A program made the position numbers and the translations under genes. The notes below the pieces were generated by a model. It saw nothing but the letters and a program-made list of their open reading frames with translations. It searched no databases and was not told the DNA's origin. Source: Entomortierella parvispora (lineage: Eukaryota > Mortierellomycota > Mortierellomycetes > Mortierellales > Mortierellaceae). From it: a DNA stretch of 64,000 nt. Location: assembly GCA_963573315.1 (NCBI GenBank), contig OY752142.1, forward strand, positions 2,666,001 through 2,730,000, read 5' to 3'. Each line of letters starts with the position of its first letter. Position 1 is the stretch's first letter. Below are positions 19,141 through 32,234 of this stretch, piece by piece.

Positions 19141-21532
19141 TACGAAAAGGTGCCTTGGACTTTTTCTTTCAATTGAACGATGGGGAGAGGAGGGGAAGGA
19201 TGGAAGTGGTTGCGATTGAACAGGCAGAGGCGGTTGTTAAGAAGACAGAAAAAAAAAAGTCGAACCCAAACCTGGCTTTTCAGGCAAGTACTTATACCCA
19301 GAAGACAAACCGTTGAGAAGGTCCAAGTGCCTGGGGGTTTCCCCCTGAACTCTCATTGTTTAACCACTGTTGACAACAACTTAATTGCAATATCAACTTG
19401 CCATTGACAGCCAGGCTAACTCTAACCTGGCTTTCAGATTGTTTGAATCGATCAAGTGCTTCTTCCTCCATTCATCCATTTCGTAATGACGGCTCGTTAT
19501 CAGCAACCCACCACACCCATCCAAATGTCCGAGAGCAAGAATGCAGAATGCTTTACATTTGAACCTTCGCAACCAAATGCAGGGAAAGGAAGGGACGCGA
19601 CCTAACCTATTTTCCCAGCAGGGTAATAAACACGCAACTCGTCTGTCCAAAATCAAAGATTTTGAGATGAAGGTTGTGATTGTACTCCATCCCCCCACGG
19701 ACTAAACGGCAGAAACCTGCATGCCCTGAAGAAAAACGGTCGCACAACGCTCACTGATAACGTTGTGATTGGAGAGCAAATGACGCTGGATGATTATGAC
19801 AAGAGGAGAAGGGGAAGCAAAAGGAGGATTGAATAAGACACGAGACGCGTTCGGAAGATGCATATTCCTGTTGGGGAGAGAGCATGGACCCTTGAACATG
19901 ACCCGCTACCAATCCGATCCTTGCTCTGTGTGCAAAGAGAACACAAAAGTCTGAGGTGAAAACACAAATGTCAAGTCGACACCCACGGCTCTTTTCAATT
20001 GAGGTCGGCTAAAGAAATAACCACTGGACCGCAATTGTGCTCGCATGCTGCAGTGTGCATTGTGCTGTATCTGATGGTGCTTCTCCAACCCTCACACGAC
20101 AGAGATGAGAAATTCGCATGAAGCCTTCTAATTGCCATCAGGAAGCAACCTCGGAAACGCTGCAGCATCGATTCCATTCCTCGGCCAACATCCCGTCTCG
20201 CAAACAACACAACAAAACAGTTATCATTGGACCAGGGAAGAAATATAACGAGGAAAGAGTTTGAGAAAAAACAAATCTGGCCTCCACCGCGAGGGACATA
20301 CACATTAAAGTTATCGTTTCTGTCCAACAGCGCCAGATGTTCTTCCACAACACAACAAAAACAGCAACAGCAACAACAACATCAAGGCAAAGCCTGATGG
20401 CAGACCCCTTCCTGCAGGCTAAAAAACACCTTGCGGCTGTTAGTCCACCCACATTTCCTTTCATCACGGATAACGATCTCCGGGGTCCATGGCACTCATT
20501 TATTTGATTGGTTTCTGTCTCAGGGACGAGCAGTGTTTACCCTGTTTGTTGACGATGGATGACGATGAATGCAGGAGAAGCCAGTTATCAACCGAGCACG
20601 AAAAGGAAGAGCCCCCACACTGTTGGGTGAGAAGGACAACATATGATTGATCTAATCAGAAGCTCAGTTCTTTGTTCTGTCAGCAGGGTCCTCCATGTTC
20701 TTCCTCTTTCGCTCAACGTCTCGCAAAAAAAGGTCTCTGGTCATCGATATTTGACCCGATTCAAAGGAGGATGGCAAAACAAAACTAATCAGTGGACACA
20801 AACTGCCGTTATCAGGTTATCCGATGAACGAGTAGAAAGAGCAGAAGCGGTCAGGGGGACTGACTGAACAGGTACCCATTGCAAAAACAGGGCCCAACGT
20901 TCTCTAGGAAGGTCGCGAATTGTTCCTTGTTGGGTCATTCGCCAATGGCTCTTTTAATTACGGAGCAATTGAATGGAAAGGATCCTACTCTATACGTTTT
21001 TTTTTCAGTCTTGTTTGTTGACCCGGTGGTTGTACTTGTCTGAATTTTCGTGCATTATCATCCCCCGAGATCTTAGACCCTGATTCTCCAGGGTAGATAT
21101 TGGTATCCTAGGGGGATAAGATTATCTTTACGCGACTGTGCAAAGGAAATGATCCGGGCGACACCCTATCGAACTTGTGGGTGGCGCAAGGAAGAAACAG
21201 GACAAAGGTACAGTCAGTTGGGCTGGAAAGAACACTACACTTTCCCTCTCCCACGATACTGCAAGGTCCAATTGATCCGGAAAGACATGCCCTGAACGCT
21301 TATCACGGCCACAGTTTTCCAATCTAGCAACGACATGGAAAAATATGTGCCGAGACAATGCATGGGCTGAGCCACACCTGCAAGATAGAGCAGGGGAAAC
21401 CCCTCAGCCACATTACCTCTCGCACCCCTCTTGCTCCACACTCTGCAGGGAGACGGATAAGGATATTGAAATCAAGAATGAAGAACGGAGGGAACTTTTA
21501 TTGTTTCTGTACATATCTGGCCATTTTCATTT
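19141..21532. other. 2.4-kb intergenic region, no gene recognised
   Basis: Holds the chitinase promoter and the 3' flank of the next gene. Only short overlapping frames on both strands, none with a recognisable protein or splice structure. No tRNA-like or repeat structure seen. Confidence 0.5.
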
Positions 21533-23381
21533 TTACAGCAATCCCTGACCGGTAGCAGCCAGGGTGGCGACATAGAGTCCCGCCCTGACCGTGGCAGTCG
21601 CACCCGCAAGAGACAAGCAAAAGCCCGTAAAAGTCTTGATCTTGCTCTTGAAGTCGGGCAAGTAGACCTTTGTCTGTCTCAAAGCATGGTTATCGACATA
21701 GAGGTAGTACGCGTACAATGGGTACGACACACCGTACGAGATCTGGAAGACCGCCATCGCGTACGTGTTCGTGATCCAGATCGTTGTCACACAGTTGCCA
21801 ATCACATGGAAAATGGCCGCAGCGACCAACAGCAGCAGCTGTTCGGGATTCTTCCATTGCACCCCCCAGATCTGGGAATCGTTGTTCAGAGCCACAACCG
21901 AGACCTTGGCATGGGTGTTTCCATTGACCACCTCGATCACAGTCTCGCCACCGAGACGAGAGGAATGTTCAGGCTCGGGGGTCAAGGTCGAGTTGGTATT
22001 TTGTTGGCGGCGTTCTTGGTGATGACGGAAGGAGCTGGGAAGACCAGATGCTGCATTCTCTGCATCAGAATCGTCGCTGTTGTTTCCTGCGGGAGTGGGC
22101 GCACGGGCGACAAACTTCTTCCAGTTGGAGTGAAGTTGATGCAAAGGGTTGTGGCGTCCCTCTGGAGAGGAGGCAACAATGGTGGCAGGGGAAGCCAAGT
22201 TCACAGATTGGAGAGAGGATGAAGAGGCCATTGGGTGGAATTGCTGCTGAAGTTGTTGTTGCTCCAAAAGCTCTGCTGCCCGTTGTGCCTTGGCCAATTG
22301 CAAATCATGGCGATCAGGGGATCCGAACGCATCAAGCTGCTTCTTGGTCGAGAAATAAGTCCTGACAAAGACCACAATCAATCCAAAGTCTGAGCAGAGT
22401 CCCTGCCAGCGGAAGAAGATGGCGTCCAAAGGCCATTGAAGGTAGACACTCAGTATGATTGTGGTGCACACGTACAGGAACATGTAAAGACCAAAGGACA
22501 TGCTGTTGACACGACCTCCAGACTGCAAAACAATCAACAGGGCAACCTCGAGCAAGTTGTGAAGAGCGCCAATGACAGCCCAGATCTTGCCGACATCCAA
22601 GAACAAGTAGCCGACGACAGCGATCCACGTAGCATCAATGTAGAGGAGGATGAACTGGTTGATTTGAGTCGATGCGGCTTCATCGCCTGTCTGAAGTGTA
22701 ACGAATCCAGTTAACGATCGAGAAGGTTTACGGACCGCTTTGTGGGCGGCGTAGGCAGCCCCAGAGCTGAAAAGAAGGGCCAGAAGCGTGAAAGAGAATG
22801 TGACTTCCCGAACTTCATCTATAGAGAGAGAAAAGGAAGCAAAAAGATGAGCAAAAGAGCTCCGTCTGGGTCTGGGAGAGTCCTACTTTCTCCGTTCTCA
22901 ATTGGTGGCGATCGCCTCCTCAGCTCTATTTCGTCACGGCTCTCAAGGGATTCATTCCTCCGAGGAGGCACTGTCCACCTGGCCACTGTTTTTCGATTGA
23001 CTGTGCCAGCCGAGCTGTCAGCTATCAGTTGTCGACTCTGACGTAGATAGAAATGGCCATGGTGGCAAAAATGAAAAGAGCGGAAAAGCACTTACGCTCA
23101 TAATTCTGATGCCAGGTTGGGAATCCTGTCACTGGTGATATGTGCTGAGGAGGAGGATCGCTAACATTGACGCCAACAAACGATGATAGCTAAGAGGAAA
23201 CCCCCGTTTTCGAGTGAAGATAAAAAGACAAAAGATCAGGATTCTATAACAACATTTTCGCGACAGGTTCCTATGTCATGACGCGATGGTTGAGAAGAGA
23301 AGCACATTCTCTTTTTTAACTTACCAAGAGGGCCAGGGTGGCGAAGGAGCCGGCGGCAATCAAATTGTCGCGCAATGTCAT
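21533..23381 (-). CDS. Multi-pass membrane protein, unknown function (478 aa)
   Basis: Three exons: 23325-23381, 23096-23189 and 21533-22818 (introns 135 and 277 nt, phases consistent). Starts MTLRDNLIAAGSFATLALLL. About eight or nine hydrophobic segments are visible: one at the N-terminus, five between residues about 50 and 180 (for example FSFTLLALLFSSGAAYAA, INQFILLYIDATWIAVVGYL), then a hydrophilic Gln/Ser/Asn-rich loop of about 190 residues, then three more (LLLLVAAAIFHVIGNCV, MAVFQISYGVSYPLYAYYL, TGFCLSLAGATATVRAGLY). I do not recognise a named family. A TATA-like element (tatata) lies near 23400-23407. Confidence 0.8.
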
Positions 23382-25206
23382 GTTGGCTGTGAAAGAAGGG
23401 TATATATGTTTTCGAGGGGTTGTTATAATGGAAATGATAAAATACTGCAAAAATACAATGCAAGAAAGGTGAGTGAGCTGTGTTGTCTTTTAGCAAAGGA
23501 TGGGTATATGTGAAAAGTGAAGAAGAAAGGAAGAAAGGAAGGAAATGAAGGAGAGGAAGGAGAAAGAAGACAGGAAGGGAAAATAAAGAGGAGGCGATGC
23601 AAGGGCACAGACAAGGTCCTGGACGGATTTTTATAGAGACCAAGAAAACCACCAACAACATGGTTGGCACACCCAAACAAACCCACAGACACCTACCAGC
23701 CAACCAAACAACGGCAGGCAGATGGAACGCACGACCAGAACCCTTCAGCCCCTCTTCGCCCCGAGGAGGAAAATGGTCATGAGTGAAGAAAGTATAAGGC
23801 CGTGACCGAGGCCCATGGTGGAGCCACGAAGGACTTTTTTGGCCATGGGATGGGGAAAATGGGGGCGTAACAACGCGGCACATTGGCGGAGCAGTAAAAC
23901 TCGCGATCCTCAGTTGCTGACTTGCCAACTTGACCCTGCGGCTCTCCTTTGAATACTGTCATGACTATTCACCTATACTTTACCATCAGTGACTCCGATG
24001 GTCAAAGAATGAAAAGCGCTTGCCAAGATGCTCTGACGTTTGTTCACTTTGCCTTGCAGATGAGTTTGTGTCCGCTTCCTTATTTTTCTTCAGTCTGACT
24101 GAGGGCGAATGCTGTGGGTCCGAAGGCGTTTTCATTGAACCGCAGTTCAAGAGAAGAGAAAAGAGAAAATGACCTTCCTGCTTAGTCTGAATGAATACTG
24201 CACCGATGCTCAAAGCCCAGACTAAGATCTGAGCCATGAGCAACACGACCTCGTCATTCGTCATTGGACAAGGATGCATGCCGTCAGCAAGCCGCGCTTC
24301 CTTCCCATTTTGTCAACCGGCAGTCGACTCCTTTTTTTTTTGGCGCAAAAAATTATGATCCCGTCAAGGTGCGATCTGCACCACGTCGATTCTTTCCACA
24401 TTCTTCTGACAACCTGAGAGTGAAGGATCAAGACAAGCAAGGATTCGAAAATGCGAGACTCCACGTTGTTCATTAAGCCCCTCAAGGTGGCGGATATTCG
24501 CCCCATCAGCCCTCTTTCTTTTCTCTTTTTTCTTTTTTCTTTTTCTTTTCGTTTTCTCCTCGGAAGTTTGGACAGCAATGATGAAAGTTAGGGCTGAGGA
24601 GCACCCTCTTTTCTCTTCGCCCTCCTTCCATCAGTTCCTTTGAAAACTTGAAAAGAACTCAAAATCTCCGTGCGACCCAAAGTTTGAAAGCTCTCATTTT
24701 TTTTTGTTCAGCGAACCCTTTTCCCCTTTCCATCTCTGCTTTCCTGCATCTTTTTTTTTCCTTCCATGGTTCCGAAAGTACAGCAAATGTAGCCTACTTG
24801 CAGATCTTTTCTTCATATATTTTTGACTGCACAAATTCCATCTCTAGTCACCAGAGAACTTTAAACCCGTTGCAGCGGTCGCACGAGAACACAGGAGACA
24901 ACCACAAAAAAAAGGCAATTGGGGGCACCCTGTTTAGGACAGGGTCAAGCCAGTTTATTGAGCCACAGAAACCATGAGAGTTCCTGTTGAAGGCGACGTG
25001 TTTGGTCTGGGATATGATAATAGTAGTTGAAAGACAGACCGTAAAAGTACAAGGCGTGGGGAATGAGTTGTGATAAAATATCCAAAAAAAAAAAAAAAAA
25101 AAAAAGGATGTTGCCAACGATGGTATTGCTGAGTGGCACGACGACGGAGGCCACTCTTTCGTGACGATGCAGCGAAGGTGCTGACAAAGACGATTTGGCG
25201 CAATCT
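23382..25206. other. 1.8-kb intergenic region, no gene recognised
   Basis: Contains the promoter of the membrane-protein gene, pyrimidine-rich tracts (24510-24560) and the 3' flank of the kinase gene with an A run of about 22 at roughly 25084-25105. No supported coding sequence. Confidence 0.5.
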
Positions 25207-27899
25207 TTACATGTCGTCATCACCATCATGGTGCAGAGTGACTATGAGAGATAGAACACGATCGAGAAGGAATACAGAGTGAGACTTTGACTCCATCAAG
25301 CGCTGCAAACTGAATCGCTCGACAAGAAAGCAAGTGCACGTACCTGAACTAAAGTTTGCAAACAAGTTCTTGGTTCCTGGTTGTTGTAGGATAAGCTCCT
25401 CCTGATCCATGTCCAAACTCATACTCTCTTGCATCTTTCGGAAGTTGATCGCGTCCGCTCCATAGCTCTGTGCCGGAATAATTGGCGGCGTCAGATGGCG
25501 GAGCAAAGCCCAGTTGGTGGTTTTGAAGAACGCGTGCGATTTGACGTCACTGGCGCCAGCGCCAGATCCTAACCGGAATTGTTCGTCCTTTATCAAAAGC
25601 TTTCGTATCACATCCTTGCAAAGTGCTGAAGTTGTTTGAGCGCCGGCATGCTCTGGAAATGGGATGTCGTAGGTGAGAACGGAGTGAAAAGTTTGATTCT
25701 TATCCTTGCCTTTGAATGGAGTAACGCCAAAGAGCATCTCATACATGAGAATACCTAAGGTCCACCAGTCCACCGCAGAGGTATGCCCTGTTCCTTTGAT
25801 CACCTCCGGTGCAATATATTCTACATGAGACAAAAGAATAAGGCTGTGTTAGCAAAGGTTCTCTGTCTCGCCTGCGAACATTTTCTGGAGCGAAAGGGTC
25901 TCATCTCCAGTGTACCTTCTGTGCCCACAAAGCTATTGGTCCTCAGATTGGCGATGCAGGCTTTTGTGTCAATTGCTGGCGGCATGGAGGGGATCGCGTT
26001 CATCACCACAGTTGGATCTCCAGCTGGCGAGGATTGTTTTGACAGGTCGAAATCCGTCAGCATGATATGACCGGTCTGATGCAACAGAATGTCTATTGTT
26101 CATGTGCGTGAAATAGTGAAATAGTGAAATAGTTAGAACAAAAAGGCACACAGCTTATCTTGAAAACAAGGGAAATTCATATGCGGACACATACTCTCTG
26201 GCTTAAGATCGCGATAGATGAATCCCATCAAATGAAGATACTCCAGTGCGGCAATGACCTCTGCGGCGTAAAACTTGGCATCTTCCTCCTTTAGGCATTT
26301 TCCAGGCCGAGTTTGCAAGGCTATGGAGTCAAATCAAGATTCACGTTATTAGATGGCTGTCGCATCATTGCACGGTACAGTTGAATCAAGTGCTGGCCTG
26401 GTGACATCCAGCTTACCTCGAAAAAACTCGCCTCCCATGCAGTATTCCATGCACAGATACAGGTAGTCCTCTGACTGGAACGAGTGGTACAGCGTGACAA
26501 TGAAAGGGTGGTTGGATGTTGCAAGGATCTCTTGCTCCGCAAACGCACGCTTGATCTTGTTTCGCTTGATCATCTCCTTCTTTGACAAGACTGGTGAGCA
26601 AGAGCAATGAATTGTCAGAGATGATAGATAGATGGTGAGTGGATCCTTATCGGACACAAGCAAATGCGGCCTCTATTGAGAGAGACGGCAAAAGAAGGCA
26701 GCGGGATGCAATTGTTCCTGCGTGCGGGATCATACCTTTCATCGCGTATAGTCTCTCTGTATCCTTTTGTCGGACGAGGTAAACCTTTCCCACGTCGCCC
26801 TTGCCCAGAAGTCTGATTTTGACAAAGCTACTCGGAGTCACCTCGATAGATCGCTTCTTGATCGAGTTTGCGGAGTATGTCCTTCTGAAGTTGCCAGCGC
26901 GCCGAAGATCCAGCGTCGAGCCATTGGGACTATTGGGGATGTTGAGGTGGAGTCCGTTGAGCTTGGCGTTGAGATAGTTGGCTGTGGTGGCTGTGGTGGC
27001 GGTCATGGTGGAGTTGAGGGTTGAGTTCGACCTTGCGGCAGGTGAGGATGGATTGTACGGTCCTAAATGACTGCTGGCGCTTGAGCTCTTGTTTCCTTTT
27101 TGCCTGGAGTCTTCCAGGGCAGGGGTGGAGGCGACTCGTCTAAGGAACTTTGTAGAGTCGGTGGAGGGGACGAGAGAGAGGGTCCAGGTTAGCAACTGCA
27201 TGGCTGGGCTGGGTTGCTTGGAGCTGTTTTGAGGATGAGAGGGAGGGACAAGGAAAAGAAAGAGAAAGAAGGGAAGAAAGGAGAATGGAGTGAATGTGTT
27301 GACAAGGGAAGAAGGAATCAGGCGTGTGTGCCAGCACAAGAGACAGGCGTGCCTGCCTTGGCAGTCTGTGTCTGTGTCTGTGTCTATGTCTGTGCTGTGC
27401 CTCTTTGCTGCACACCCGTATTAATAGCCCGGTTTACCCGTCGTCTCCTTTCGAGCAAGCACGCAAAGCATGGGTGGGCAACAGGGACAGCTGCAGCGAG
27501 ATGGGCAATGCAGCTCTCTGTCTGTGGACATGGAGGGGCAGGGTGACTCGAGCCGAATGGAGCAAAGAGTGCACAAAAGGGATCTCTCTCTCTTTGCTGT
27601 CATTTCTCCTTTGGGAGAGAGAAAGGGACAGCAGAGGCACACAGAAATGAAATAAAAAGAGAGAGCGAGGGTCCGATCACCCTGTTTCACCGACGTGTGC
27701 GGTCATTGAGTCGCGATATTCTTTTTTGTCGTTCCTGCCTGCCTGTCTGCCTGTCTGCCTGTCTTTCCTGTGCTCCTGTGGTCTGTCTGGTCCCTCTGCT
27801 CTGCCTGTCTAGCCTGCCCCCTTTCTCGGTGTGTTCCTGTCATGGTGTTGCCATGGATGGGGAGGGGTGTTTCTCTAATACTTACAGACTTGCGGCTGG

Positions 27900-27945
<46 letters not shown>

Positions 27946-28200
27946 ATAACGGGATGGAACTTGAGGGGACGAGGGCAAGGAGGAGGACAAGTCGTGCTGG
28001 GGAGGTGTGTGGGGGTTGAACTGGTCCTTATACTTGCGGTTACTATTGTTACCCCCGTTACTCCCAAACTTGAAGAACGACTTGAGCTTCGAGGGCAGGT
28101 GTGTTGAGACGTACGAGGGTGCGGGTGATGCGATGATGGTGAGCGAAGACGAGGAACTGGGCGACGGCGAGTACGGGGTGCAGTCAGAGGAGGGAGGCAT
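25207..28200 (-). CDS. AGC-family protein kinase, Nrc2/Fpk1 flippase-kinase type (571 aa)
   Basis: Seven exons: 27886-28200, 26736-27147, 26417-26590, 26195-26320, 25916-26092, 25344-25820 and 25207-25241; all phases close. The upper limit of exon 2 is the least certain point. The N-terminal region is low complexity, with [10 protein letters not shown] and a run of 15 Asn from a (GTT)n tract near 27900-27944, then [10 protein letters not shown]. The kinase domain starts near residue 215: [11 protein letters not shown] loop, Lys in YAMK, YRDLKPEN catalytic loop, DFD in place of DFG, an extended activation segment, then [12 protein letters not shown] and [11 protein letters not shown]. It ends [17 protein letters not shown], the AGC hydrophobic tail. 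The order matches Neurospora NRC-2 / yeast Fpk1 kinases, which phosphorylate aminophospholipid flippases (family knowledge). Intron 1 is unusually long (738 nt). Confidence 0.92.
27900..27944. repeat. GTT/AAC trinucleotide tract
   Basis: About 15 uninterrupted units inside exon 1 of the kinase gene, encoding a 15-residue polyasparagine run. Confidence 0.9.
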
Positions 28201-29709
28201 GATGAATAAAAAGAAGAGAGGGAAAAAAAAAAAGAGTTTGCTTGCTCAAAGTTCACGTTAAAGGAACAGAGCAGGGGAGGAGGATGAAGGCCTGTGTCCA
28301 AAGGGTCGTAAGCGCAATTGCTTGTGCGAGGGAGACGAGGGACAGAAAAACAAATAAATGAACGGAAGCGACGGGATGAGAGCAGAGAAGGCAACACAAC
28401 ACAACAACAGAGTGGAGACTGAAGCCTCGTTGATGATGACCGAGAGGAATGCTAGCCAGTTGGCGTCAGTGAAGTGAATAGGATGAACGGGTAGCAACGA
28501 AGGTGAGGGTGAGGGAGGAGAAGGAAAGCGACGAACGAGAAGAGAAGGATAGTGGCACGGAGGAGAAGGAAGGAAGACGGAAAAGAAGAAGACTGTTCGA
28601 AACGAAGGAAGAAACAGGAAGGAAGAACCCCGTTGGACCGTCGACGACGACGACAAGTAAATTAGCAATCAAACAGCTGGTTTAATAAAGGCCGTTGCCA
28701 CAAAAAACCGTGGACGCCTGCAGGCGGGTCGTGTCTGGGGTTATTATTGGACGGAGACCAACAGCGTGTGGCGAGCTTTGGGCAAGGATATGGACAGGCG
28801 CCGTAGGAACCAGAGCAAGCACTTGCTCTCACTTATTTCAGTCCTTCTTCAGGTCTGTGGGTAAACAAAGAAAACTCCAAGCAAAGGTCCGGTTGGGGAG
28901 GTGCAGTGGAGACTAATGGTTGTGAATGAGAGAGAATGAGGAAAGAGATGAAGGAGCGAGCAAAAGGTAGCTGCTAGTCCTGACGGCGGCCTTGCTGGCT
29001 GGGTTGGTCGTTGGGCCGTTGTCTGTGTCCTTCTCCTGCTTTTGTATGAGAGAGGCAAAACAAAGGAGTCCGGTTTGTGCAGACAGTGGACAGAGGGCAA
29101 GGTGCCGTGTCAAACAGGAGGCCCCTTGGATGGATGACAAGTCTTGGGCTTCTCCTCCGTCTCCCCCTTGTCCTGCATGTACCCTCGCCCGACCCCCTTG
29201 GCCGTTCGTTCCCTCCCTTTTTTTGCACAGCGTAGTGGCGACCAGTGTCTGTTGGGATCGAGCAGCCTTTGCGCCCAACCCGGCCCTGGTGGCAGCGCGC
29301 TAGCCCGGAATGGAACGACGACAAACAACGCGTTTGCACTGCAGGAAGAGAAGCGAGGACCAGGAACCAGACTCAGCAAAGTCGCGTCTGTGGAGATTTG
29401 CGCCCATTCTCACAGACCCGGTGAGCTGCAACGCTGGTCACGGGAGGATAGGATCGTCCGCTCGCATGCGACCGATTGGCCCACTCACATCCGAGGAACA
29501 GAACAGAACAGGGCAGAGAAATGCTCCTTCTTCTTGTTATTCTTCTTCTCTCTGGCTCTCTCGTCCTTGTCGTCCTCTTCCATCCTTCTTCTTTCCTTCT
29601 TTCAGCCTTCTCGCAAGCTCCTCTCCACTCTCCTCTCTTTCTTTTCCCCCTCAACCCTCTCCACTCACTCACTCTCCACTCTCCTTCTCATCCCGACTGT
29701 GGGCTCAGC
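28201..29709. other. 1.5-kb divergent intergenic region
   Basis: Shared upstream region of the kinase (minus) and acyl-CoA synthetase (plus) genes. CT-rich leader sequence just before 29710. Open frames here are low-complexity and unconvincing. Confidence 0.5.
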
Positions 29710-31876
29710 ATGGCATCTAACGCATCAACAATCGCAAAGGAACGCATCCAGCACATTGCCAACACCATCGGTGGTCCCTCTTCGGCCCCTGCTCGTTCTT
29801 TGGCTCATGCCCCTCGTAAGACTTGCACTCATTGACCCTCGTCGCTGCTCATGTCTATTGACAAACGCGTATGATGTCCATTCATACTTTTTTTTTCTAC
29901 TCCGATACAAAAAAAAAGACCGCGTCAATCCCTCGTCTTCGGCCGCCAACAGGTCCGAGTTGAACCCTGTCCATTTTCTCGCCCGAAGTTCAACCATCTA
30001 CCCTTCTAAAGTTGCCGTCGTCCATGGAGAAAGACGTTATACGTACAAGGAACTTAATCAGCGCTCTGTGGCCTTTGCTTATGCACTAAAGTCGCAGCTG
30101 TCGATCGGCCGAGGGGACAGAGTCGCCATCATTGCCCCTAACATCCCAGCATTGCTGGAGGCTCACTTTGGTATCCCTGGCGCCAATGCAATTATCTGCG
30201 CCATCAACACCCGTCTGGCCCCTGCGGAAGTTGCCTATATCCTGGAGCACTCTGGCGCCAAGGCCGTTCTTTGCGATCAAGAGTACCTGGGATTAATCAA
30301 GGATTCAAAGTTGCCGAGAGTAGTCATTGAGGACTCGGGATTGCCTTCAGATCCCTATGAACAGTTCTTGGCCAAGGGAATGCAGCAGGCCCAGACTCTC
30401 GGTTGGAGTGGGTTGGAGCAGACAGACAACGAGGATGATGGAGTTTCCATCTGCTACACAAGGTATGACAAACAAAGGTGTGAGAAAAAACAAAAAAAAC
30501 CAAAAGGAACAGGGTCCCCGCAAGTGAAGGAGAGCACAGAAAATCGGCGCTCTTTACAAGAGCCTTTCTTGAACACCACTGATTGTCTAATCCACTTCAT
30601 GCATCCTTTCTGTTCAATTCCAAACCACACTAGTGGCACCACTGGAAAACCAAAGGGAGTTCTCTACACCTATCGCGGACTTTATCTTTCGGCCTTGGGC
30701 AATGCCATTGAGGCCCAACTGAACCTAAACTCTGTGCATCTGTTCCTTGTGCCACTCTTCCACGCCAACAGCTGGATCTTCCCGTACGCCGTAACAGCCA
30801 TTGCAGGTAATAAGGAAGAAAGACCGGAGCAACTGTGCCATTCTTCTTTTCTACGGTTCATTGAACAATCTTTCCACTGTCCTTGACTAGCAACACATGT
30901 CATGATCCGCAAGATCGACTATGACCACATCTGGAGGATTCTGAAGACCGAGAATGTCACCCACATGAACGGGGCTCCGACTATTATGATTCAGATTGTG
31001 CACCACCCTGACGCTGTCAAGATGCCTAAATCCATCACCTGCACCGTGGCAGGATCTTCGCCAACTTCGACTTTGATTGAGCGCATGAAAGAATTGAACC
31101 TGGATATCTGCCATGTCTATGGACTCACAGAGACATATGGACCCATTACAAAGTCCTATCCTCAGCCAGGGTTCGAGAACCTGTCCTTGGCGGAACGTGC
31201 CCAAAACTTGGCGCGACAGGGACATGTCTATTTGGTCTCGGATGATCTGCGTGTGGTCGATACGGAAATGAGGGATGTGCCCTGGAACGGAAAGGATGTG
31301 GGCGAAGTCGTCTTCAGAGGCAATTTGGTTATGAAGGGATATCATAATGATCCTGAGGCAACCGCCAAGGCCTTCTATGGCGGCTACTTTCACAGTGGTG
31401 ATCTTGCAGGTGAGTTTTTTTTTTTTTCTGTTGGACATATCCTCCCCGGCAGCGTGCTGATAACATTTTCCTTATCGACTCTGCACCCATTAGTTCGTTT
31501 CCCCGATGGATACATTGCAATTCAGGATCGACAAAAAGATATTATCATCAGTGGTGGTGAAAACATTTCGACTGTAGAAGTCGAATCCTGTATCTCACAA
31601 CATCCCTCGGTCTTGGAGGTCGCCGTGATAGCGGCCCCGAGCGCCCAATGGGGAGAGACACCCAAGGCTTTTGTGATCCTCAAACCTGGATTGAGCCAGG
31701 ACAAGATCGTGGACGGTCCTACTCTTATCGCCTTTTGCAAGGAGCGCATAGCCGGATTCAAGTGCCCATCTTCGATTATTATTGTCAAGGAACTGCCAAA
31801 GACGAGTACCGGGAAGGTGCAAAAATATGTTCTTCGGGAGCAGGAGTGGAAGGGACATGCCAAGCGCATCAACTAG
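29710..31876 (+). CDS. AMP-binding acyl-CoA synthetase (574 aa)
   Basis: Five exons: 29710-29815, 29919-30462, 30634-30806, 30891-31409 and 31494-31876, total 574 residues with consistent phases. Begins MASNASTIAKERIQ. Adenylate-forming enzyme motifs are complete: P-loop TSGTTGKPKGV spanning intron 2, YGLTETYG, GDLAVRFPDGY, DRQKDIIISGGENIS, and the catalytic-lysine motif PKTSTGKVQK near the C-terminus. The overall pattern resembles the medium-chain acyl-CoA ligase/AAE group, which joins a carboxylic acid to CoA with ATP. The substrate cannot be read from sequence. The C-terminus (KRIN) is not a peroxisomal PTS1 and I see no clear targeting signal. AATAAA at 31900-31905. Confidence 0.9.
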
Positions 31877-32234
31877 AGATAGATCCTCTTTTAGCACCTA
31901 ATAAAAGATGAACTGCCATGGGGTTCCGTGCCATATTCATTCTTCCATGCTCCCCTTGAGTACGACATAATAAAATCCTAGACCATCCTTCCCCCCAAAC
32001 ATACTTGCTTCGCCCAAAGTTCAAATCTCTTTGAATACACGCCCGTCTTTAAATTCTCCAATCTACATGTCATTCTCCAACAGATCCAATGTTTTCTCCA
32101 TCGAAAATATCAAGTAATGTTTTTTAGAGCAGAAGGTGAGCTTTTATTTTCATAACATCCTGACAGGAGTCCTGACGAAATAATCCAGCAACCCACCCAT
32201 CCACGCCACAAAGGGGCTTCTAAGAAGAAACCCT

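Noticed and set aside
29144-29709. Upstream extension of the acyl-CoA synthetase frame
   Set aside because: This is the CT-rich leader in another frame; the spliced start at 29710 gives a normal family N-terminus.
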